From: JAVJRN01 sp040218415 | GTDB taxonomy: Bacteria; Bacteroidota; Bacteroidia; Cytophagales; Cyclobacteriaceae | DNA: 64,000 nucleotides | Direction: 5' to 3' | NCBI GenBank assembly: GCA_040218415.1 | Contig: JAVJRN010000034.1 | Span: 1 to 64,000, forward strand | Part shown: in pieces, positions 53,370-61,413 of the stretch | Numbering within the stretch: the first letter of the stretch is position 1 | Layout of the letters: every line of letters starts with the position of its first letter | Translations under genes and position numbers: made by a program | The notes under the pieces: generated by a model | What the model saw: only the letters and a program-made list of their open reading frames with translations | Database searches by the model: none | Told to the model about the DNA's origin: nothing

Positions 53370-54509
53370 TTATTTTAATAATGCTCTTGAAATGACGATT
53401 TTCTGAATTTCGGAAGTGCCTTCATAGATTTGAGTGATTTTAGCATCTCTCATTAATCGCTCTACGTGATACTCTTTGACGTATCCATATCCTCCATGAA
53501 TTTGCACTGCTTCAACAGCATTTTCCATAGCAACTCCTGAAGCATATAATTTCGCCATGGCAGACGCTTGGGCGAAATCTTGCTTGGCATCTTTGAGTTG
53601 GGCAGCTTTTAAGCAGAGTAATCTTGCGGCCTCCACCTTAGTCGCCATTTCAGCCAATTTAAATTGGATCGCCTGATGCTTAGCAATTTCTACACCGAAT
53701 GCTTTTCTCACCTTCGCATATTTTAAAGAGAGTTCTAAAGAACCCGAAGCAATGCCTAATGCTTGAGCAGCGATTCCAATTCTACCGCCATTGAGCACCG
53801 ACATAGCGAAAGTAAAGCCAAAACCATCCTCGCCAAGTCTATTCTCTTTTGGGACTTTCACGTCAGTAAACATTAGTGAGTGAGTATCAGAGCCTCTAAT
53901 TCCGAGTTTATCTTCTTTTTTACCCACCACAAATCCTTCCGACTCACGCTCAACTATAAGGCAGTTGATCCCCTTATGCTTTTTCTCTACATCGGTCTGA
54001 GCAATGACTAAGTAAACGGATGCTGAGTTACCATTCGTGATCCAGTTTTTAGTTCCATTCAATAAATAATGGTCGCCTTTATCCTCTGCGGTGGTTCTTT
54101 GTGAAGTGGCATCAGAACCAGCCTCAGGCTCGGATAAACAAAACGCTCCTATTTTTTCACCTTTCGCCAAAGGCACTAAGTATTTCTGTTTTTGCTCCTC
54201 AGTTCCGAACTTTTCTAATCCCCAACAAACCAAAGAGTTATTCACTGACATACAAACGGACGCTGAAGCATCCACTTTAGAAAGTTCCTCCATAGCCAGC
54301 ACATAGGATACCGTATCCATTCCGCCACCGCCATATTTCGGGTCTACCATCATACCCATAAAGCCAAGTTCGCCCATCATTTTGATTTGTTCCTTAGGAA
54401 AACGTTGCTCATTATCTCTTTCTATAACGCCCGGTAAAAGCTCTTTTTCCGCAAAGTCTCTAGCTGCGTCTCTTACTGCAATTTGCTCTTCTGTTAATTC
54501 GAAACTCAT
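53370..54509 (-). CDS. acyl-CoA dehydrogenase
   Basis: This FAD enzyme introduces the alpha-beta double bond in acyl-CoA during beta-oxidation, passing electrons to ETF. The ATG at 54509 (379 aa, MSFELTEEQIAVRDAARDFA) matches the family start; the frame runs 13 codons further upstream. Signatures: GAFCLSEPEAGSDATS around residue 125, WITNGNSASVYLV around 155, and the C-terminal IHGGYGYVKEYHVERLMRD. The catalytic Glu is that of QIYEGTSEIQ. Features fit the short/medium- or short-branched-chain type; chain length cannot be told. Confidence 0.93.
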   Translation of the reverse strand: MSFELTEEQIAVRDAARDFAEKELLPGVIERDNEQRFPKEQIKMMGELGFMGMMVDPKYGGGGMDTVSYVLAMEELSKVDASASVCMSVNNSLVCWGLEKFGTEEQKQKYLVPLAKGEKIGAFCLSEPEAGSDATSQRTTAEDKGDHYLLNGTKNWITNGNSASVYLVIAQTDVEKKHKGINCLIVERESEGFVVGKKEDKLGIRGSDTHSLMFTDVKVPKENRLGEDGFGFTFAMSVLNGGRIGIAAQALGIASGSLELSLKYAKVRKAFGVEIAKHQAIQFKLAEMATKVEAARLLCLKAAQLKDAKQDFAQASAMAKLYASGVAMENAVEAVQIHGGYGYVKEYHVERLMRDAKITQIYEGTSEIQKIVISRALLK

Positions 54510-54801
54510 ATTATATAATGGGGTTTGAAGTTGTTTATTTGATGACACGAAGTTAATCGATTTTGTTATGCATGCATACTATATTTAGGGGAATTTAATC
54601 CCACAACTAATTTTTCGTCGAAAATATTGTTATAATAAATGTTGGTAGATTACTGGCAACTTTTCCAAAAGCCTCGTACAATAGTTGGTTTGAAATACCT
54701 TTTTCATGTATTGAAAATCAGCTGATATTCCACACTTTTGGTTCAGTACTGGTAGTGATCGCCTAGAATATTGCTAAATTTAATTATCTAATTTATTTCA
54801 A

Positions 54802-55515
54802 ATGGATTTCAACGGACAATCAAGAGCGCTCATTTATCTTTTATTCCTAGTGGGCATATCGATAGTTTTTTATTTATTCGGTATGTTATTCCCTTCTGAC
54901 CCCTATCATTTAGGGGTTAATAATAAGGAAGTGAAGAGTGTCTATGAGTCTTCAAGTTCAGATGAACCTATTGAAGACATAGTGAAAGAAGGTTACGACT
55001 CTCCATCGCTAACCGCTAAAAAGATGGATACAGCAGCGAAGAATGATGAGGTAACAAAGGAAAAAACGGTCAAGTCAACAGCGGAAGAAAAATCAAATTA
55101 TCCAAAAAAAGGAACCAAGTATTTTGAAAACTTATGGAGTGACTATCAAGAAACAGTAGTCAACACATTACCCGCAGGAAAAGCTAGAACAGATGTGGTG
55201 ATCCGATATTATAAGCATCCAAAAGACGGTAATAAGATCAATGCTATCAAACCCTTACGATTTTATATTCATGAGCGACCGATTGATAGTGTTATGCTCC
55301 CCTTTGAATCGAATGCGGTTTACTATGGGGACAGTATTTCTACCCAGGATTTACAGCTGACTGTATACAGCTTAATAGAAGCAGGTTTCCCAATCAAAAA
55401 AGTAGCACTTTCGGAATACCATGACAACTGGAAAGCACATGCCATAGAGATTGGCTCAGATACCACGATCATGCGCAAAAAAGTGTTATCCGCTGAGGAA
55501 GTTTCTTCTTTGTAA
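54802..55515 (+). CDS. unknown anchored protein with conserved-looking C-terminal domain
   Basis: I cannot name this 237-residue protein. One TM helix near the N-terminus (residues about 10-29) is followed by a long acidic and Lys-rich linker (residues 40-100). A globular domain makes up residues 105-237 (DVVIRYYKHPKDGNK, LRFYIHERPIDS, VYYGDSISTQDLQLTVYSL, HAIEIGSDTTIM). The domain has a regular alpha/beta pattern, and I recall similar repeats near caspase-like or TPR genes in Cytophagales, without certainty. It is probably a periplasmic or cytoplasmic domain tethered to the inner membrane. It is divergent from the acyl-CoA dehydrogenase gene. Confidence 0.55.
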   Translation: MDFNGQSRALIYLLFLVGISIVFYLFGMLFPSDPYHLGVNNKEVKSVYESSSSDEPIEDIVKEGYDSPSLTAKKMDTAAKNDEVTKEKTVKSTAEEKSNYPKKGTKYFENLWSDYQETVVNTLPAGKARTDVVIRYYKHPKDGNKINAIKPLRFYIHERPIDSVMLPFESNAVYYGDSISTQDLQLTVYSLIEAGFPIKKVALSEYHDNWKAHAIEIGSDTTIMRKKVLSAEEVSSL

Positions 55516-55630
55516 AGACCCAACTTCGAGCCATTGCATGAATGGTAAAAGTAAGAAATGAACATTAGAGAAAGGATGAAGGAATAACTTTTAAAAACAT
55601 TCATCCTTTGCTTAAATCCAAAAGCACATA

Positions 55631-55652
55631 AAAAAACCCGCAGAATAGCGGG
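55631..55652 (-). terminator. rho-independent terminator of the 55-aa gene
   Basis: Arms cccgc (55637-55641) and gcggg (55648-55652) with a 6-base loop are followed on the minus strand by a T-run (plus-strand A at 55631-55636). It is 28 bases past the stop at 55681. This supports the small gene being real. Confidence 0.8.
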
Positions 55653-55680
55653 CTATAATTTACGGTGGTTTACGCACTGA

Positions 55681-55848
55681 TTAACTTCCGCAACCCACGC
55701 ATTCGATTTCGCTATTCATGGGTCTAGTACCATTAAGTTTCATTTTAAGGTTATGGATTTTGTCTTTTAAATCCATGTCTTGGAACATGTCACCGGTCAA
55801 TTGACCTTGTAATTGTTCGATTTCACTTTGAATTTGTTCAGCCGTCAT
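55681..55848 (-). CDS. small 55-aa protein ending in a Cys-x-x-Cys-Gly-Ser motif
   Basis: This short gene runs from ATG at 55848 to TAA at 55681. The 55-residue product begins with a helical segment (MTAEQIQSEIEQLQGQLTG), continues DMFQDMDLKDKIHNLKMKL and ends NSEIECVGCGS. The helical charge pattern, the terminator right behind it and the conserved-looking CxxC end argue for a genuine protein. From memory, similar short proteins with a terminal CVGCGS occur in other Bacteroidota. The cysteines could bind a metal or take part in redox or modification. Neighbours give no clue to function. Confidence 0.7.
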   Translation of the reverse strand: MTAEQIQSEIEQLQGQLTGDMFQDMDLKDKIHNLKMKLNGTRPMNSEIECVGCGS

Positions 55849-56591
55849 TACTTTTTAATAATTTGATTTGGGAATAAGTACAATACAAGTTAGTAAATCA
55901 AACAGTTCCACAAAATTAATATTGCTGAAAAGCAATTATTTTTGAAATTTTGTCAAAAAAAGCATCAATTTTCTGCTGAAAATATCCGCCTGTTATTCTT
56001 GTTTAATTCATGGTTTACTGATTGCCGCTCGTAAGAATACATACATCGAGTTTACTATCGTAAATGTCACGATTTGAAAAGATAGTTGATCTTGTATCGT
56101 AGATTTCTTGCTCTTGGAGAAAAAATAATCATGCACCTTGTCACGCAGGTAACTTCCGCAACAGTGGAGGAAGAAGCCATCAGCGGTGTATTCAATACTG
56201 CAAATATTCAAGCTACATCTAGCACTTATTGCTACGCTCATCAGCCCATATTCGACTACCGAGCTCGAAGGTTATACTTTCCTGCGGAGCAGTTCGGATT
56301 TCGAAACCGCGGTAAGCATGCCGAAATCTCATGACAGTCAAAGAGCTAAGGCAGTAGCAGCGTATCTGTAGTGAGGCCTAAGGAATTGAAATGGACTTTG
56401 TACAGGTCGGATAGGACTCGTAGTATATTGTTTTTCTCCAATACTTTTAAAAGTTTGTAATTACCTTATTTGTTAATATTCAGAAAAACATCTACCAATC
56501 ACCCTGATGTAGTAATGATGTAGTCCAAAACTTTTAGTTATTGACGATGGTTCATATCATTGACCTTGATATTAAACAACGAACATTAACT
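55849..56591. other. 743-bp region without a clear gene
   Basis: Open frames of 60-80 codons occur on both strands between 56008 and 56371, but none has a family signature or a good start context. The stretch 56130-56350 looks more GC-rich than its surroundings. It may contain decayed coding sequence. The GH16 promoter should lie at the right end; no clear TAnnTTTG element is visible. A 10-bp inverted repeat (55571-55580 with 55600-55609) lies just left of the region, downstream of the 54802 gene. Confidence 0.35.
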
Positions 56592-57968
56592 ATGAAAAAC
56601 TACACCCTATTGTTACTAGCCATTTTTATGGGAAGTCTAGTTTCATGTGACAGTACTGATACAAAGCCTGAGGATAAAATTGAAATTCCAGAAGGATATG
56701 AGCTGGTCTGGTCAGATGAATTTGATGCCTCCGAGATTAACACTGATCTATGGACCTACGAAACAGGAGATGGAACAGACTTTGGACTACCTGTTGGATG
56801 GGGAAATGACGAAAAACAGATTTACACAACTAGTACTGAGAACTCGTCAATAGCTACAGACCAAGATGAATCGGTTCTTAAAATCACCGCTCTGTCTGAT
56901 GGAGCTGGTGGATATACATCCGCCAAACTAAAAACCAAAAACCTCGACATGCGATTTGGTAAGATTGATGTGAAAGCGAAGCTTGCAGAAGGCCAAGGTA
57001 TCTGGTCTGCCATATGGATGCTAGGAAACAATCGAGACCTGATCGATTGGCCAGGCTGTGGTGAGATAGATATTGTGGAACTATTGGGTCATGAACCTGC
57101 TAAGGCTTATTCCACCATTCACTTTACAAATGGTGAGAATGGCAAGGGCGAAATACAGACATCTTATGAATCGACAAGTACTTTCAGTGAGTCCTATCAC
57201 GTATTTGGCCTGGAATGGTCCCCTGAATCATTGATTTTCAGCTTGGATGGTGTTCAAACAGGTGCAATGCCCATTGAAGAAGACATGAATGAGTTTCTTC
57301 GTGGTTTCTATTTGATCATGAATGTAGCGGTAGGTGGCTACTGGCCAGGAGATCCTGATAATACTACCGTACTCCCACAGAGCATGTTTGTTGATTATGT
57401 GCGTGTCTATGAGAAAATAGACTTCACCGCACCTGCAGCACCTGCTTTGAATGTCGAGGAAGAAACGATCGGTCAGATCATAGAGCCAAATATTGCTGAC
57501 AATGCAATCAGAACTGATTTTACAGCTTTGGGCAATCTCACAGTAATCGCTTATGGTGGAGGTGGCGAACCAGTAATTTCAAGTTCAGAGACTGCCATTG
57601 AAGGAGATTTGAGTTTGGTTTTTGATTTCCCTGGCGGAAAATGGGGAGGCGCATATATTGAACTAGAAGCACCTAAGAACATCAGTAACTTCACACATTT
57701 TAATTTCTCACTCAATAAGCCAGCGGCATTTGTAGATGCAGAAATCAAATTGGAAAGCAAGTCAACAAATGCAACTGTATTTCTTAAAAATTATACAGGA
57801 ACGAGTGCAGCCAATGACTTCATTACTTATTCTATACCATTGTCAGATTTTACAGGACTCAATATGGCTGAGTTGACCATCCCTTTTTCTATCTGGAATC
57901 CTCAAGATGCCAACAAGGGATTCGTGACAGCAACAGTGCTGATTGACGATATCTATTTTTCAAACTAG
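56592..57968 (+). CDS. glycoside hydrolase family 16 lipoprotein
   Basis: This is an endo-acting beta-glucanase, probably a laminarinase or related enzyme, anchored at the cell surface. The ATG at 56592 gives 458 residues and a signal peptide with lipobox SLVSCD; a frame start 17 codons earlier is unlikely. The GH16 domain occupies residues about 35-280, with the catalytic ExDxxE in CGEIDIVELLG (E158, D160, E163), the WSAIWMLG strand and the C-terminal MFVDYVRVYE. Residues about 295-458 form a separate beta-rich module that is probably carbohydrate-binding. There are no SusC/SusD genes next to it, so it is not in an obvious polysaccharide utilisation locus. Confidence 0.9.
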   Translation: MKNYTLLLLAIFMGSLVSCDSTDTKPEDKIEIPEGYELVWSDEFDASEINTDLWTYETGDGTDFGLPVGWGNDEKQIYTTSTENSSIATDQDESVLKITALSDGAGGYTSAKLKTKNLDMRFGKIDVKAKLAEGQGIWSAIWMLGNNRDLIDWPGCGEIDIVELLGHEPAKAYSTIHFTNGENGKGEIQTSYESTSTFSESYHVFGLEWSPESLIFSLDGVQTGAMPIEEDMNEFLRGFYLIMNVAVGGYWPGDPDNTTVLPQSMFVDYVRVYEKIDFTAPAAPALNVEEETIGQIIEPNIADNAIRTDFTALGNLTVIAYGGGGEPVISSSETAIEGDLSLVFDFPGGKWGGAYIELEAPKNISNFTHFNFSLNKPAAFVDAEIKLESKSTNATVFLKNYTGTSAANDFITYSIPLSDFTGLNMAELTIPFSIWNPQDANKGFVTATVLIDDIYFSN

Positions 57969-58018
57969 CGCTTCCAATCAAGTACCTGTTCGCAATGCAT
58001 ATACAGGAAATAATGCAA

Positions 58019-58055
58019 TTAGGGATCAATTTCTAAAGAATTGATCCTTAATTTA
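58019..58055 (+). terminator. terminator of the GH16 gene
   Basis: Arms 58019-58031 and 58039-58051 are 13 bases with one mismatch around a 7-base loop, followed by a short T-rich tail. It is 51 bases after the GH16 stop. Confidence 0.6.
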
Positions 58056-58290
58056 TTAATACCTCTTACAAATTATGCTAATTCTAAAACTATGAAACTT
58101 CAATGCAAGTTTGACTATTAGAACCCTTAGGCTCAATTCAGGTTAGTCTTAAACTAATTTGCCAAAATAGAATGTTGATTGCTTCTAGGCTGTGATTTTA
58201 CCAATTAGTGGTACACTACATATTTTTTGATTGGTTTTTGAGTGTATTCATATCTGGTAGCGGTATAGATTCCTTGCCCTTACCCCAACG

Positions 58291-58369
58291 TCTGTAACCC
58301 ACAGACCTGATTCAAAACCAATCAACTCTCACGGAAAGAAGGACTGCAAGACTCAAGCCATGGAGAAAA
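58291..58369 (-). repeat. left copy of a 79-bp inverted repeat flanking the two-component genes
   Basis: The reverse complement of this segment aligns without gaps to 61139-61217, with 61 of 79 bases identical by hand count. The best parts are a 12-base exact end (ccatggagaaaa, 58358-58369) and a 22-base exact core at 58303-58324. Divergence elsewhere indicates an old duplication. Confidence 0.75.
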
Positions 58370-58539
58370 AAATATCGCAATGACGCTAGAGCATGTAGTG
58401 AACAATCGAACTCTAAAAAGAGCCTGTCTAGAACTTTGTGTTTATCGGCCTTTTCACGCTTAAAAAGTATACCGATGACGCTATGAACAATCGACCTCAG
58501 GGTTCTTACTTAAAGATTCTGGAGTCATGCTTTTATCAC

Positions 58540-58559
58540 AATACCCAGTGTCGGGTATT
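58540..58559. promoter_or_regulatory. hairpin/operator candidate before the kinase gene
   Basis: Arms aataccc (58540-58546) and gggtatt (58553-58559) pair perfectly around 6 bases, 34 bases before the kinase ATG. A short T-run follows, so it could be a weak terminator as well as a binding site for the response regulator or another factor. Confidence 0.4.
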
Positions 58560-58593
58560 TTGATTCCTGCTTTTTGAGGCCATTTTTGTAAGT

Positions 58594-60474
58594 ATGAGGT
58601 GGACGGTCATTGTTTTTATTTTTTTAATATATCCTGCATTTGCGCTAGAGGCCCCAAACTACCAAGATACTTTATTGCTCGATGGTCCATCACTGGCACA
58701 TCTTTCTGAGTATTCCAGTTTTTGGATTGATCGTGGTGATGAAGGGCCAGATAAGGCTGGCGCTGCTTTAAATAAAGGAGAATTTCAAAATTGGGAAATG
58801 TACGCTACACTTAATCTAGGTCTTAATCCCCATCCATTGTGGCTTCATCTGAAAATAAAGAACATTTCTGATCGAAAAAGGACCTATTGGTGGAGCTTAT
58901 ATTCGCATGCGGATAGCGTCATTCTCTATCAAAATATCAATGACAATTGGGTGGCCATAGACACATCCTCCTACTCAGTGCATGCACGCAAACGATCTGT
59001 TCCTGTCAGATTTTTAGGAACTAGTATTGATTTGGAAAAGGGCGAGAGTGCTTCTTTACTAATGAAGGTGCGGAATTTAAGACGACCTCAACATGCCATT
59101 ACCGACATTACTACACCAGCGCATAATCTGCTTTGGGAGAAGAAATTTTTCTGGACGATAGGCTTCTTCATAGGAGGGCTTACATTGTTGGGGCTTTTCA
59201 ACCTCGTGTTGGGATCGATTTCTCGAGACCGCATTTTCTTTCTTTTAGCCATCTATATCTTCATAGTATCCGTGGTGATTTTGCAAGAGGAGTTGTTGAT
59301 TTCTTTTTATCCGGGACCGCAGTATTTTGATGTACTGATGAAACTCTCGCCCATCGCATTGACACTTTTAGGTGGAAGTCTCCACTTTATGGTTATCGAT
59401 TATGCTCTTGGCGAAAATCGAAAAAATCATATCAGAAAGATTTTAGGTAAAATGAATCTCATTGGGCTTTGCTACGCGCTGTTCTATTTGCTGATCTTTT
59501 GGCTGTTTTATGATCAAATGACTTTGGCGTTCTTTTGGTACCGATTGTCATGGAATGCGGGCATTGTGCTCATTATTTTGATGATGGTTTTACTCTTTGT
59601 TAACATCGTTTTCGCAGCGAATTCTCGAAAGGAATTATTGTATTTCATGCCGCTTGCGTCTGTACTTTTCTACTTTAGTGCACCGGGTTATTTTTTGAAT
59701 TATGAGGGAATATTACCCTATTACCCCATTACTTATCCAAATTACTTTTTCTGGATTCTCTGTTTTGAATTTATCGCTTTTGGGGTAATGGTGGGGTGGC
59801 GTTACCGTAAGACCTTGCAGAAAAACCACACCTTGGAACAGGAGCGGGCAAACCACCAGAGTCAATTGTACGAAAGAGAACTCTCCGCTCAGGAAAAGGA
59901 AAGAAAACAGATTTCTCGTGACCTTCATGACGATCTTGGTGCAACAATCAGTGCGATCAAATTGATCATTACCAATAGCTATAAGAAGGATGAACATCTT
60001 GTGAAAATGGTGAATAAAGCGAGTAGTGATCTTCGCTTTTTTATAGGAAATTTTTCAGTTTCAGATTTATCAGAAACGGATCTATTTGAAGCAATAGAGC
60101 AAAAAATAACTGAACTGAATGATCTGGGAAGGACTAGGTTTTCATTTATCGGTCAAGGGGATAGTACTCATGTTGGGAAAGAATTGGAGCTTTCGGTCTA
60201 CCGAATCATTTCTGAGTTAATGAACAATACGCTCAAACATTCCAAAGCAAAAAGTGCAACACTACAATTAATTATTGAAGATAGCCAACTTCAGATCATC
60301 TGCGAAGACAATGGTGTCGGCTTCAACACCTCCATCACCTATGAGGGTATGGGCTTGGACAATATCCATATGCGTACAAAAAGACATCAAGGAAGTGTAC
60401 ACACAGTTTCAGACCAAAGATCTGGTACCACCACCATTATCACCATACCACTCACTTATGAAAAAGCCCATTAA
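58594..60474 (+). CDS. 7TMR-DISM sensor histidine kinase
   Basis: This is a membrane-bound sensor kinase of 626 residues. A signal peptide (residues 1-17) precedes a periplasmic 7TMR-DISM extracellular domain (about 35-180). Seven TM helices (about 185-400) come next, then a charged coiled coil (410-440) and a HisKA_3 dimerisation domain with the phosphorylated histidine at H445 (SRDLHDDLGATIS). The ATPase domain has ISELMNNTLKHS near residue 541, CEDNGVGFN near 572 and GMGLDNIHMR near 585. It overlaps the response-regulator gene by 17 bases. DISM kinases sense small ligands, often carbohydrates; the signal here is unknown. The GH16 gene upstream is a possible but unproven target. Confidence 0.92.
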   Translation: MRWTVIVFIFLIYPAFALEAPNYQDTLLLDGPSLAHLSEYSSFWIDRGDEGPDKAGAALNKGEFQNWEMYATLNLGLNPHPLWLHLKIKNISDRKRTYWWSLYSHADSVILYQNINDNWVAIDTSSYSVHARKRSVPVRFLGTSIDLEKGESASLLMKVRNLRRPQHAITDITTPAHNLLWEKKFFWTIGFFIGGLTLLGLFNLVLGSISRDRIFFLLAIYIFIVSVVILQEELLISFYPGPQYFDVLMKLSPIALTLLGGSLHFMVIDYALGENRKNHIRKILGKMNLIGLCYALFYLLIFWLFYDQMTLAFFWYRLSWNAGIVLIILMMVLLFVNIVFAANSRKELLYFMPLASVLFYFSAPGYFLNYEGILPYYPITYPNYFFWILCFEFIAFGVMVGWRYRKTLQKNHTLEQERANHQSQLYERELSAQEKERKQISRDLHDDLGATISAIKLIITNSYKKDEHLVKMVNKASSDLRFFIGNFSVSDLSETDLFEAIEQKITELNDLGRTRFSFIGQGDSTHVGKELELSVYRIISELMNNTLKHSKAKSATLQLIIEDSQLQIICEDNGVGFNTSITYEGMGLDNIHMRTKRHQGSVHTVSDQRSGTTTIITIPLTYEKAH

Positions 60475-61057
60475 TTTCATCGTTATTGATGATCACCAGC
60501 TTTTTGCTGATGGTCTAGCAAGGATTCTTCAAGAAGAGGGAGGATTTGTTTTGAAAGCCATTTATAACAGTATAGACGAAGTAAAGGAGATCCATGCTGA
60601 TTTGGTTTTACTCGATATTCAACTAATGAGCCAAAGTGGATTGGTGCTTTGCGCACAATTGCGCGCAAAGCACCCTCACCTGAAAATTATTCTAATCTCA
60701 ATGATCCAAGCTCCACACGTGATCAGAGAAGGAAAACTAAAAGGTGCTGATGGTTTTATTCCAAAAACTACCGATGCAGCACTGCTGAAGGAGATGGTGA
60801 TCAAAATATGTGAAGGAGAAAAGGTGTTTTTGGGCATACATCAAAAAGAAGCTGAGCGTCACAAAACCAGCCTTCTGAGCGAGCGCGAAATGCAGATCAT
60901 CCATCTGATCAAAGGGGGATTAAAAAGCAGAGCCATTGCAGAAAAACTCTTCTTGAGTGAGTTTACCGTGGAGACCCATCGAAAAAATATCCTGCGAAAG
61001 CTGGGACTATCTTCAGCAAATGAACTCATCGCCTACGCTTATGAAAATCACTTGTAA
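60458..61057 (+). CDS. NarL/FixJ-type response regulator
   Basis: This is the cognate regulator of the preceding kinase. The ATG at 60458 gives 199 residues and begins MKKPINFIVIDDHQL; the open frame extends further upstream inside the kinase gene but lacks family similarity. The receiver domain has the acidic pocket D11/D12, the phosphorylated D53 in VLLDIQLMS and K103 in FIPKTT. The C-terminal LuxR-type helix-turn-helix (residues about 135-195) reads LLSEREMQIIHLI, KSRAIAEKLFLSEFTVETHR and NILRKLGLSSANEL. It overlaps the kinase by 17 bases and carries a 12-bp perfect inverted repeat at 60643-60674. Confidence 0.94.
   Translation: MKKPINFIVIDDHQLFADGLARILQEEGGFVLKAIYNSIDEVKEIHADLVLLDIQLMSQSGLVLCAQLRAKHPHLKIILISMIQAPHVIREGKLKGADGFIPKTTDAALLKEMVIKICEGEKVFLGIHQKEAERHKTSLLSEREMQIIHLIKGGLKSRAIAEKLFLSEFTVETHRKNILRKLGLSSANELIAYAYENHL
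60643..60674. repeat. 12-bp perfect inverted repeat inside the response-regulator gene
   Basis: Arms ggtgctttgcgc (60643-60654) and gcgcaaagcacc (60663-60674) surround 8 bases. It is much more GC-rich than the local DNA and would form a stable mRNA hairpin within the receiver-domain codons. Confidence 0.6.
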
Positions 61058-61413
61058 AAGAACTCAGCCCTCCCATCCTCTTTTGCAATGAGCATTTGGG
61101 AGAATAGCATTTTCAATGCGACCAAAAGACCATTGATATTTTCTCCATGGCCTTTGTTACACTGGCTTTCATTTGGTGAGTGTTGATTGGTTTTGAATCA
61201 GGTGCGTGGGTTACATCTCTTGAGGTAGGCCATCCAAGCATTGATAGCTATCAACAAAAACCAAACCTATGATATCGTCACTTATGGCGATGAATCAGAT
61301 GGTTTTTGGAGACGAATTGCATAATTTATTATTTGGGATGTTTTATGTGATCAAAAATGCCAATGCGCCAGAAGTTTTGAAATAGCCTGCTTTCGTCAAA
61401 TCTGTGAGGTACG
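61058..61413. other. 356-bp region with repeat copy and possible gene remnants
   Basis: It holds the right copy of the 79-bp inverted repeat (61139-61217). Two short open frames follow: 38 codons from ATG 61269 to 61385 (contains MVFGDELHNLLFGMF), and an overlapping frame in another phase (contains YDIVTYGDESDGFWRRIA) closing near 61321. Both look protein-like but are too short and overlapping to be trusted, so decayed coding DNA is likely. Confidence 0.35.
61139..61217 (+). repeat. right copy of the 79-bp inverted repeat
   Basis: It is the partner of 58291-58369 in opposite orientation, with 61 of 79 identical positions and no gaps by hand alignment. The two copies bracket the kinase and regulator genes at distances of about 225 and 80 bases. 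Confidence 0.75.

Larger units (their letters stand above)
57969..58593. other. 625-bp repeat-bearing intergenic region upstream of the kinase gene
   Basis: This stretch has no convincing ORF. From left to right it contains the GH16 terminator (58019-58055), a partial repeat copy at 58228-58242, the left copy of the 79-bp inverted repeat (58291-58369), two related direct repeats (around 58381-58410 and 58476-58495) and a hairpin at 58540-58559 near the kinase start. Confidence 0.6.

Noticed and set aside
56086..56334. 82-codon plus-strand frame and 77-codon minus-strand frame in the 55849-56591 gap
   Set aside because: Neither has family features or a convincing start; they overlap each other and could be decayed DNA.
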